This document shows positions 1-6,906 of a stretch of DNA of 8,416 bases, one piece after another (the first letter of the stretch is position 1; every line of letters begins with the position of its first letter). Source of the DNA: an uncultured Bacteroidales bacterium (GTDB lineage Bacteria > Bacteroidota > Bacteroidia > Bacteroidales > Lentimicrobiaceae); NCBI GenBank assembly GCA_937864935.1, contig CALMDN010000319.1, positions 1-8,416 of the forward strand, written 5' to 3'. The notes beneath the pieces are model-generated. The model ran no database searches, was not told where the DNA came from, and saw nothing but the letters and a program-made list of their open reading frames with translations. The position numbers and the translations under genes are program-made.

Positions 1-91
1 CGGTGATGTTGTAAAAGTTAAAGAAGGATATGCTCGTAATTATCTTTTACCTAACAAATTAGCATTTGTTGCTACACCATCAAATCTCTAA
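1..91 (+). pseudogene. rplI: Truncated N-terminal fragment of ribosomal protein L9 (left end outside window)
   Basis: Reading in the frame that starts at base 2 gives 29 residues ending at a TAA (89-91). They align without gaps to E. coli L9 residues 16-44: GDVVKVKEGYARNYLLP here against GDQVNVKAGYARNFLVP. This is the conserved 23S rRNA-binding loop of the L9 N-terminal domain. L9 is normally about 149 residues, with a long connecting helix and a C-terminal domain. Here the frame stops right after 'ATPSNL', so helix and C-terminal domain are missing. Dropping one base near the stop would read 'NLKA' and then another TAA, so a single indel does not restore the gene. GC content is about 32% (29 of 91 bases), clearly lower than the genes downstream. 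The family call is secure. Whether this is a pseudogene, a shortened functional L9 or an assembly join cannot be decided, because the start lies outside the window. Confidence 0.75.
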
Positions 92-113
92 AGCATAACA
101 AATCAAAGAAACC
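92..113 (+). promoter_or_regulatory. A-rich leader without Shine-Dalgarno before the large secreted protein
   Basis: Only 22 bases separate the L9-fragment stop from the ATG at 114. They are A-rich (CAAATCAAAGAAACC just before the ATG) and contain no GGAGG-like element. A-rich, SD-less leaders are usual in Bacteroidota. The gap is too short for a full promoter, so transcription must begin inside or before the L9 fragment. A second in-frame ATG at 123 is possible, but 114 gives the better signal-peptide n-region (Lys and Arg before the hydrophobic core). Confidence 0.35.
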
Positions 114-3100
114 ATGAAAACAATGACCCGCTTAAGTATGGTGATTGGCCTTGCGCTCATCACACTATTATGTCCTGGTCAAACTGCTGAACAGGCATCT
201 GAAAAACCAAACCCATCAGCTTATGGCAGTCTGGATTACTGGAAAGAGAGAATCCAGGATAAAAACAGCAATTTCTACGATTTTAAACATGAGTTTCTGA
301 ATTACTGGAAAGATAAAACCCCGGAAAAAGGATCCGGATATAAGCAGGTTAGCAGGTGGCTGACACACCGTGAAGCGTATGCAAACGCTGATGGCAGCTT
401 GCGATCACCCGAAGCAGATCTTCAGCAGGCAATGGCATTTATGCAGCAAACCAATTCAATGGCAATCACAGGAGACTGGTCGTATGCAGCTCCATTTCAG
501 CCAGTTTATCAATCAGGTAATCCAACTGTTGCTACAGCAGCAATGGGGCGAGTAACCACCATAGGTTTCAGCCCGCATAACAACAACACGATTTTCGTTG
601 GAGCTCCTCTGGGTGGTCTTTGGAGATCAACCAATTCCGGAGCAACCTGGGAAAACATGAACACGGACAACATAACCTCTCTGGGCGTTTCAGCGGTTGC
701 AGTGCATCCGCAAGACCCAAATACAATCTTTATCGGAACCGGAGACAGGGATGGGGAGAACACGCTTGGAAAGGGAATTTACAAATCAACAAACGGGGGA
801 CAGACCTGGGAAGCCAAACCATTAACCACCAATCATAACAAAATCGTACATAAAATCTATTTCCACCCTGCTGATCCGGATGTTATGGCTGTTGCTTCAA
901 ATTATGGTGTTTTTTACTCTGTTGATGGCGGTGAAACCTGGGAAAAGAGACTGACAGCCTACATCATTGATATGGAACAAAAGCCGGGAGAGCCTTTAAC
1001 GCTTTATGCAGTAAGCAGAACAACTTTTTACAAATCAACAGATTTCGGATACAACTGGACACCACAACTGACACTTTCAACCCATCGGATTGCAATTGGA
1101 GTAACCGCAGCTAACCCGGGCAGGGTATTGTTATTCACTACCAAAGATTCAAAGTTTCATAGAGTCTATCGTTCTTCCAATTCGGGTGAATCGTTTGAAA
1201 CGGTTTATTCAACCGGAATCACTCCCGGCGATAAGCAAGGTGGATACAATCTGGATGTTATCATTGATCCTTACGATCAGAACATCGTTTATGCGGGTAT
1301 GATTAATTTTTACAAATCTACCGATGGAGGACAGACATTTGTCAACCAGGAACCGGTTTATGCCGATGATCAGCACATCTTCGAGTTTCATCCGGTCACC
1401 CACAGGCTTTATATCGGTAATGATTCCGGAATATGGTACACCGACGATGGCACCAATTACCATTATTCAAGCACCGGACTTAACATTACTGAAAGTTACC
1501 GGATTGATGTTGATGTCCAGAATCCAAACAGAATCATCTCAGGCAACCAGGATGCTGCCACCTTTGTTACGCTCAATGGAACAACTTACAAATCCATCGG
1601 GGGAGATGGCATGACCTGCCGGTTTGACCCTACAGATTATAATTATGTATACGCAAGCAGCCAGGATGGCCATGTAGCCAGGTCAATCAATGGAGGAGCC
1701 GCCAATGCAATTTTCGAAAGCATTGCAGCTGAAGGCATGAATGGAATTACTGAAAAGGGAAACTTTCAAACTCCCTATGTGGTGAATTATTTCAACCCCA
1801 ACCAAATGTTTTATGGTGCACACGATATGTACTGGTGCGGCAACATCAGAACCCCCGATCCGGAAGATGTCACTTTTTTTAAAATCAGTGATAACCTCAC
1901 CGGCACAGACGAAGGAACAACCATTGAATTTATTGAACAATCCAGGGCCCAGGAAAGCCTGGTTTATATAACATACAACAATGGCCGGATGTTCCGGACG
2001 AGCAATGCCCTCGACTACTCTCCCGTATGGGTTGAACTGGATCAACCCAATGGCAGCGGAAGAGTAAGGTTTGAAACGCACCCCACAAATCCGAATATAG
2101 TGTACATCGTGAGAGGTACAAATGTCTATCGTTCAATCAACCGGGGAAACTCCTGGCAGGACATTACGGGCGACCTGCCTGTTCTTGGAATGATGTCGAT
2201 TGCCTATATGAATGGCTCCCCGGAAGGTTTGTACATCGGAACCACAGCCGGGGTATATTACAAAGATACCACCATGAGCGGATGGTTACCTTTCAAAACC
2301 GGGTTGCCGCTGACACAGGTAAGAGACCTTGTCATCAACTATTCTACAACCCCTGCGCAGCTTTTTGCCGGAACTTATGGTAGAGGCACCTGGAAAACAA
2401 CGGTTTTGCCCACTTATATACCTGATATTTATTGCAGCAGCGGAAATGCCAGTATCAATGGAACCATTGTCAGCGCGACCAATGGTTATTATGCCGAACA
2501 ATCGATGGTTACCATTGACCAATTCAGCTATGGGTATTATCTGTCAGAGAACAACGTGATTTCAACCAATGACCATTTACTGCGTCAGTCAGAAGTCTTC
2601 AACGTCGGGCCGGGGCTTATTCTTCAGGCTCAACTGCCGGCCACCGATGTTGCTGCTGCGCTTCCCGGGCTTGCCCCCGGCACCTACTATCTGGGACTTC
2701 TACTGGACAACCTTGAGGAAGTAGAGGAAACCAATGAAATGAACAATGAGTGGGTAGCCGCTGCCCAGGTGGTGATTCCGGACAATCCTGCAGCACCGGT
2801 CAATGTACAGGCCAGTGACGGGGACTATCTTGACAAGGTATTGATTACCTGGGAAAACAATACCGGCGAACCGCTTTACTTTGCTGTTTTCCGTGCTGAA
2901 TCCATTTTTGACCTGGCCCCTGATCAGATAAGCCCTGCCTGGACAACAGCCTTAACCTATGAGGACTATTCCGCAATTCCGGGCAAGACTTATTATTACA
3001 GGGTGAAAGCATCGCGCTATCCTGAAGGTCTGAGGCCATCGCCTTCGAGCAGTTACAATACGGGCAATACAGCTTTGGCAACTCCGGTAAATGTAGAAGC

Positions 3101-6100
3101 CAGTGATGGCTCCTACGGAGACAGGATTGTCATTTCATGGACACCGGTGGTCGGAGCCACCCATTACCGGATATACAGAAGTCTGACACCTTTAGCAACA
3201 GAACAAAACGTAATCACCGGTCCGACCTGGGTTCCTCTTGACTCGGTTTATACAGATTATGGACCGGTTTATGGAAATACTTATTATTACTGGGTAAGGG
3301 CATCAAAAAGTCAGTTTGGTCAGTATGCAACCGGGTTCAGCGCAGCCAATACCGGGTACCTTGGCTTTTTCACGGCCCCGTCAGCATCGGCAACCGATGG
3401 CACCTACACCGACCGGGTGGAAGTTTCCTGGAATACAGTGCCCGGGGCTACGCATTACCGGGTTTACCGGGGTACATCCATGCATCCGGCACTTTCAGCA
3501 CCTATAAGCAACTGGCAATCCACAACAACATTCAGTGATCTCACAGCCACAACCGGGGTAAAATACCATTACTGGGTCAAAGCCTCACAGGATGCCTCCG
3601 GAACGGTAACCACAGGCTATGGTGCAAAAGACGCAGGTTACCGCAACTTTGTAACACCGCCTGTAACGGCCTCCGATGGCACATCAACCAGTTATACAAC
3701 CATATCCTGGACCTCCGTGGCCGGAGCAACCTACTATAGGGTTTACAGGCGAAACAGTATCATTGACCCTTATTCTCCCGTTTCAGGGTGGGTCACCCGC
3801 ACCAGCCAGTCAGACAATACAGGCATTCCGGGTGCTCTGTATCAATACACGGTCAGGGTAGCCAGTGATACCAGCTATATGGTGAGCGGTTATGCTGCAT
3901 ACAACGATGGTTATCGCCGGATTGCCGCACCCGTTGTCAGCACAACCATTGGTGCACTTGCCGACAGGGTAGTGATCAGCTGGCAGCCAGCCGAAGGGGC
4001 AACCCATTACCGGGTAGAACGCTCCCCGGTTGAAAACCCTGCTTACACCACCCTGGTCAACTACAGCAACACACTCAACAATTATTACGAAGACATGACA
4101 GCTGTCCCCAATCAGCGGTATTACTACAGGGTCAGAGGAGCTGTAAACTCATCAGGATTAAGGGCAGGTAACTTTGGCATAGTGACCGGAATGGCGGGAG
4201 CATGCAGCAACCTGGCTGAGGAAGATTCAACCCTGCGCACGGTTGACCTTCACGGCACCACCATAGATATCGGGATGAGGCTGGCCAACCAGGGATATTA
4301 TAACCTGGCCGATTCTGTATCTGTTACGGTTTATCTCGAAAGTTCACCCCCTGACGGAACACCCGAAGTTACTCTGGGAACCATAAAAATCCCACCTCTT
4401 GAGGTGGACGAATACCATGATGCAACCTTTTCTGCTGATGCCGGAAATATTCCCGGATTTGACTTCACCTACGGCACCTGGCATATCGCCCTTAACCTAA
4501 ACTGCGATAATGGCAACGGCAATTGCGACAACACAACGGCCAATGATTATGTACTCTGGCAAAGTCCGGTGGTGAATCACACCGATGCACTGCATGGCAT
4601 CTACACGGTCGGCAGTGATGATTGTGATTTTGACAGCCCTTTAACAGCGCTGAATGCATTGCTGACCCGAGGGATTTCCGACCCCGTGACCTTTCACCTG
4701 ATGCCTGAAGAATTTATCGGACAACTCCACTTCACCCATATCAACGGATCGGGGCCGGAAAAAGGAATCGTTTTTACCCGGCATCCTGACTATTCCGATA
4801 CGGCCACCATAGTGGCTGTTCCTACAAAAACCAACAATTACACCATCAAGCTTGAAAATTGTTCCCACCTGACCTTTAACGGATTACACCTGAAAACACT
4901 GGGCGCTTCGGATTTCGAAGATACCTATGGCAAGGTCATTCATCTCGTAAATGAGTGCAATCAGTTATCATTCATTAACAATGACATCGAAGGCTTTACT
5001 GATGACTCACACTTTGGTTCTGAGAACGTCGTGATATATGCCAGCTATTTCACCGGCAGCGACCTGCTGTTCGAAAATAACCGGATCCGCAACGGGACTG
5101 CAGGGATCAACATAGAAGGTGCAAACTTAACTACCGGACCGGTTAGCAATCTGAATATCCGGAACAATGAGATAACCGGATTCCATTACATAGGCATTGA
5201 TCTAAGATTTATTGACCACCTTGAAATAACCGGAAATTTCTTAAACAACAACCAGCTGAATACACAATGGGCAAACGGAATGTATATTTCAGATGTAATA
5301 AACGGAGGTGACATCAGCTATAACCGGATTCAGCTTGAAGGAGATGCGGAGGTAAAGAGTGGTATTAATCTTTATAGTTCTTTTATGGAGTCATCACAAC
5401 CCATGCTGATTTCAAACAACTTCATTACCCTTGAATCCGGCAGTTTTGTAAGTCACGGGGCTTACCTGGGATCATCAACCCATCTTTTTATTGTACACAA
5501 TAGTATCAATATTTACGGTGCTCCGGGTACCTTTTCCTCGGTTATAAATTACCAGGGAGCAGATACGCCTCAGGAATACACCAACACGGTGCTGAATAAC
5601 AATCTGGTCAATCAGGCGGGCGGGACCTGCATCGCATACAACAACTACCTTGAAAATCCGGGATTTATCACAGAGATGAATTATAACAACCTGGTTACTG
5701 ATGGCCCGGCCATGTTTTCCATTGATGCGGTACCATATCCCGACATCGCCTCCTGGAGGTCGCTCACCGGGCTTGACATGAATTCCGTTTCAATAGACCC
5801 GGGTTTTGCAGGCAATACAGACCTGCATTGTACCAACCTTCTCTTCGACAATCTCGGCACACCATTTCCTTCAGTCGATACTGACATAGATGGCGAAAAC
5901 CGTTCGCCTGCGACACCCGACATCGGAGCAGATGAGTTTAATAACGAACCTTCACAACTGACGCTCTCTGTGAGCGTATTTATAGAAGGCTTGTACGCAG
6001 GATCCGGAAATATGCGCGAAGCATCCGATGAGAACGGACCGCATTTCGGCGCAGGCATAGCAGATAAGCTCACCCTGGAGTTGAGGAGTGCGGCAGACTT

Positions 6101-6530
6101 CCAGCAAGTTGTTTATGTGTCTGAAAACGTCAGCCTTTATACGGATGGGACACTTGAAGTGGCACTTCCGTCTGGTTTCACAGGCAGCTATTTTATAGCC
6201 ATCCGGCACCGCAACAGCATATTCACCGCATCTGCCAATCCGGTGCTCTTTGCCGGGAATGCTGTTTCGTTTGTCATGGATCACCCGTCAGAAGTTTACG
6301 GTGACAACCTTCAGCTGATGGCCGACGGACGCTACGTCATCTATAGTGGCGATGTGAATCAGGATGGTTTTATCGATACTGCCGACATGACTCCTGTTGA
6401 CAACGATGCCACCAACTATGCCGCCGGCTACCTGCCAACCGATGTAAACGGCGACGGTGTGATTGATACCGCCGATATGACCATCGTTGACAACAATGCT
6501 GCCGCCTATATCGATTCGGCAACACCCTGA
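114..6530 (+). CDS. Giant secreted mosaic protein: Asp-box propeller, CARDB, 5x FN3, CARDB, beta-helix, dockerin-like C-terminus
   Basis: This is a 2138-residue exported protein. Residues 1-25 look like a type I signal peptide (K2, R6, hydrophobic 7-19, likely cut after QTA25). C20 follows 'TLL' and does not make a good lipobox. Residues about 130-765 form a BNR/Asp-box (sortilin/VPS10-like) beta-propeller, with motifs such as STNSGATW (172), STNGGQTW (225) and SVDGGETW (269). Residues 768-880 are CARDB-like and end in an acidic, Asn-rich EETNEMNNEW. Five FN3 modules begin near 892, 990, 1088, 1181 and 1272. A second CARDB-like domain covers about 1364-1480, with a CDNGNGNC pair (1464, 1471). 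Residues about 1495-1942 resemble a right-handed parallel beta-helix, closing with the common end motif DIGADEF. A beta-rich segment follows at about 1950-2065, then a dockerin-like pair of calcium loops at 2080-2121. In this family the propeller often sits in adhesin-like or carbohydrate-associated surface proteins. I see no convincing catalytic site, so an adhesive or binding role is inferred. No typical type IX C-terminal sorting domain is visible. Confidence 0.9.
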   Translation: MKTMTRLSMVIGLALITLLCPGQTAEQASEKPNPSAYGSLDYWKERIQDKNSNFYDFKHEFLNYWKDKTPEKGSGYKQVSRWLTHREAYANADGSLRSPEADLQQAMAFMQQTNSMAITGDWSYAAPFQPVYQSGNPTVATAAMGRVTTIGFSPHNNNTIFVGAPLGGLWRSTNSGATWENMNTDNITSLGVSAVAVHPQDPNTIFIGTGDRDGENTLGKGIYKSTNGGQTWEAKPLTTNHNKIVHKIYFHPADPDVMAVASNYGVFYSVDGGETWEKRLTAYIIDMEQKPGEPLTLYAVSRTTFYKSTDFGYNWTPQLTLSTHRIAIGVTAANPGRVLLFTTKDSKFHRVYRSSNSGESFETVYSTGITPGDKQGGYNLDVIIDPYDQNIVYAGMINFYKSTDGGQTFVNQEPVYADDQHIFEFHPVTHRLYIGNDSGIWYTDDGTNYHYSSTGLNITESYRIDVDVQNPNRIISGNQDAATFVTLNGTTYKSIGGDGMTCRFDPTDYNYVYASSQDGHVARSINGGAANAIFESIAAEGMNGITEKGNFQTPYVVNYFNPNQMFYGAHDMYWCGNIRTPDPEDVTFFKISDNLTGTDEGTTIEFIEQSRAQESLVYITYNNGRMFRTSNALDYSPVWVELDQPNGSGRVRFETHPTNPNIVYIVRGTNVYRSINRGNSWQDITGDLPVLGMMSIAYMNGSPEGLYIGTTAGVYYKDTTMSGWLPFKTGLPLTQVRDLVINYSTTPAQLFAGTYGRGTWKTTVLPTYIPDIYCSSGNASINGTIVSATNGYYAEQSMVTIDQFSYGYYLSENNVISTNDHLLRQSEVFNVGPGLILQAQLPATDVAAALPGLAPGTYYLGLLLDNLEEVEETNEMNNEWVAAAQVVIPDNPAAPVNVQASDGDYLDKVLITWENNTGEPLYFAVFRAESIFDLAPDQISPAWTTALTYEDYSAIPGKTYYYRVKASRYPEGLRPSPSSSYNTGNTALATPVNVEASDGSYGDRIVISWTPVVGATHYRIYRSLTPLATEQNVITGPTWVPLDSVYTDYGPVYGNTYYYWVRASKSQFGQYATGFSAANTGYLGFFTAPSASATDGTYTDRVEVSWNTVPGATHYRVYRGTSMHPALSAPISNWQSTTTFSDLTATTGVKYHYWVKASQDASGTVTTGYGAKDAGYRNFVTPPVTASDGTSTSYTTISWTSVAGATYYRVYRRNSIIDPYSPVSGWVTRTSQSDNTGIPGALYQYTVRVASDTSYMVSGYAAYNDGYRRIAAPVVSTTIGALADRVVISWQPAEGATHYRVERSPVENPAYTTLVNYSNTLNNYYEDMTAVPNQRYYYRVRGAVNSSGLRAGNFGIVTGMAGACSNLAEEDSTLRTVDLHGTTIDIGMRLANQGYYNLADSVSVTVYLESSPPDGTPEVTLGTIKIPPLEVDEYHDATFSADAGNIPGFDFTYGTWHIALNLNCDNGNGNCDNTTANDYVLWQSPVVNHTDALHGIYTVGSDDCDFDSPLTALNALLTRGISDPVTFHLMPEEFIGQLHFTHINGSGPEKGIVFTRHPDYSDTATIVAVPTKTNNYTIKLENCSHLTFNGLHLKTLGASDFEDTYGKVIHLVNECNQLSFINNDIEGFTDDSHFGSENVVIYASYFTGSDLLFENNRIRNGTAGINIEGANLTTGPVSNLNIRNNEITGFHYIGIDLRFIDHLEITGNFLNNNQLNTQWANGMYISDVINGGDISYNRIQLEGDAEVKSGINLYSSFMESSQPMLISNNFITLESGSFVSHGAYLGSSTHLFIVHNSINIYGAPGTFSSVINYQGADTPQEYTNTVLNNNLVNQAGGTCIAYNNYLENPGFITEMNYNNLVTDGPAMFSIDAVPYPDIASWRSLTGLDMNSVSIDPGFAGNTDLHCTNLLFDNLGTPFPSVDTDIDGENRSPATPDIGADEFNNEPSQLTLSVSVFIEGLYAGSGNMREASDENGPHFGAGIADKLTLELRSAADFQQVVYVSENVSLYTDGTLEVALPSGFTGSYFIAIRHRNSIFTASANPVLFAGNAVSFVMDHPSEVYGDNLQLMADGRYVIYSGDVNQDGFIDTADMTPVDNDATNYAAGYLPTDVNGDGVIDTADMTIVDNNAAAYIDSATP
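627..2156 (+). repeat. Asp-box/BNR motif series of the beta-propeller
   Basis: The consensus S-x-[ND]-x-G-x-[TS]-[WF] recurs at residues 172, 225, 269, 308 (STDFGYNW), 354 (SSNSGESF), 402 (STDGGQTF) and 674 (SINRGNSW). A degenerate copy, SINGGAAN, lies at 524. Asp-boxes sit on the turn between the third and fourth strands of propeller blades. The spacing of about 40-55 residues among the first six copies fits one blade each. The wide gaps between 402 and 674 imply blades that have lost the motif. The span is long enough for more than one propeller. The copies are divergent at DNA level, so this is a protein repeat and not a recent DNA duplication. Confidence 0.85.
2787..4190 (+). repeat. Five tandem fibronectin type III modules
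   Basis: Five units start near 2787, 3081, 3375, 3654 and 3927, so the period falls from about 98 to about 91 residues. Each opens with a Pro-containing strand and 'ASDG'-type turn, then a strand with a conserved Trp (ITW, ISW, VSW, ISW, ISW). Next comes the signature G-A-T-[HY]-Y-R-[VI]-[YE]-R, and near the end a Y-Y-[YW]-x-V-[RK] strand. Unit 1 is the most divergent (EPLYFAVFRAE in place of GATHYRVYR). Units 2, 3 and 5 share GATHYR exactly. FN3 modules usually act as spacers or binding modules in extracellular enzymes and adhesins. Here they separate the propeller from the beta-helix. Confidence 0.85.
4596..5940 (+). other. Right-handed parallel beta-helix region within the mosaic protein
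   Basis: Residues about 1495-1942 show the pattern of PbH1-type coils. Short strands with Asn-rich turns recur: 'LTFNGLHLK', 'LSFINNDIEGF', 'LLFENNRIRNG', 'LNIRNNEITGF', 'LEITGNFLNNN', 'ISYNRIQLEG', 'LISNNFITLE', 'LFIVHNSINIYG'. The region closes with a DxDGxxR...PDIGADEF end motif that is often seen at the C-terminus of such helices in Bacteroidota secreted proteins. Many proteins of this fold bind or cleave polysaccharides. No lyase-type catalytic cluster is evident by eye, so an enzymatic role is not claimed. Confidence 0.7.
6351..6527 (+). repeat. Dockerin-like duplicated EF-hand loops at the C-terminus
   Basis: Two loops lie 30 residues apart: DVNQDGFIDTAD at residue 2080 and DVNGDGVIDTAD at residue 2110. 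Each has Asp/Asn at positions 1, 3 and 5 and Asp at position 12, as in calcium-binding dockerin loops. Both are followed by M-T-x-V-D-N-[DN]-A, so the whole half-domain is duplicated. The similarity is also visible in the DNA. Classical dockerins are about 60-70 residues and bind cohesins. No cohesin is encoded in this window, and in Bacteroidota similar C-termini occur without known cellulosomes. Calcium-dependent stabilisation or surface retention is an inference. Confidence 0.8.
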
Positions 6531-6591
6531 TAATAAATAAAATAAACCAGTTCTATTCACTTTACTGGGTTCAAACACAGATCAGCGACTC
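6531..6591 (+). other. Short AT-rich intergenic spacer with a weak hairpin
   Basis: After the TGA at 6528-6530 comes TAATAAATAAAATAA, which supplies backup stops. The arms AACCAGT (6545-6551) and ACTGGGTT (6564-6571) can pair with one bulged G around a 12-base loop. No T-tract follows the hairpin, so it is at best a weak stabilising or attenuating structure and not a convincing intrinsic terminator. No Bacteroidota-type -7 element (TAnnTTTG) is visible, which favours read-through into the next gene. Confidence 0.25.
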
Positions 6592-6867
6592 ATGGACAAT
6601 TTCAACGAAATCAGGTTTTCACGGAAATCCTTTGAGGATGCCTTCGGTTTCGAATGCATGAAGATGGCTTACAAGCTCAGACTCAAAGGAAGAATGGACT
6701 ATGGCCCCGACATGAAGTCTGTCATCCGGCTTCAGGGCGACAACGAAGACAAAAATAAATTTCTTAACTGGCTCAGGTCCAACATCGAAGAATCCCTTGA
6801 CTCACTTGACTATACAAACTCGGACAGCAAAAATAACTACGATGAATTTGACATTTACCGGCATTGA
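6592..6867 (+). CDS. Small acylphosphatase-like protein lacking the catalytic residues
   Basis: This is a 91-residue protein with no signal peptide or membrane segment, so it is probably cytoplasmic. The order of motifs resembles acylphosphatases, which are about 90 residues: GF at 19-20 (as in GVGFR), an amphipathic helix to L29, LKG at 31-33 (as in LGLTGWV), a turn PD at 39-40, strand SVIRLQG at 43-49 (as in GSVEIVAEG), and helix FLNWLR at 57-62. The catalytic Arg of the GFR motif is replaced by Glu (GFE, residue 21). The catalytic Asn of the R-N-x-x-D-G loop is not present in MDYGPD. A longer acidic tail (66-91) follows. Hydrolysis of acyl phosphates is therefore unlikely, and a binding or regulatory role would be inference. 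ATG 6592 is the first ATG after the in-frame TAA at 6538, and no Shine-Dalgarno is seen. The family assignment comes from pattern only. An unrelated small alpha/beta protein is the alternative. Confidence 0.6.
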   Translation: MDNFNEIRFSRKSFEDAFGFECMKMAYKLRLKGRMDYGPDMKSVIRLQGDNEDKNKFLNWLRSNIEESLDSLDYTNSDSKNNYDEFDIYRH

Positions 6868-6906
6868 AGAAACCAATGAATAAACGAATTCTACAAACCG
6901 ATAGTT

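Noticed and set aside
59..68. Bacteroidota-type promoter -7 element (TAGCATTTG)
   Set aside because: The spacing between TA and TTTG is three bases instead of two, no TTG element lies at the right distance upstream, and the bases are accounted for by L9 codons.
114..176. Lipoprotein signal at C20 of the large protein
   Set aside because: The residues before the Cys are T-L-L. A lipobox needs Gly, Ala or Ser at -1, so a type I signal peptide cut after A25 fits better.
1683..2081. 132-codon open frame on the minus strand
   Set aside because: It lies wholly inside the propeller-coding region, which has strong motif support on the plus strand. Its product shows no recognisable domain.
483..2409. 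GH74 or sialidase catalytic domain in the propeller
   Set aside because: Asp-boxes occur in both families, but no sialidase Arg triad/FRIP motif or GH74 catalytic context is recognisable by eye.
5681..6073. 130-codon open frame on the minus strand
   Set aside because: It is antisense to the beta-helix end and following segment of the large gene. It overlaps another antisense frame and has no recognisable domain.
6545..6571. Intrinsic terminator after the large gene
   Set aside because: The stem is only 7 pairs with a bulge, has a 12-base loop and no following T-tract.
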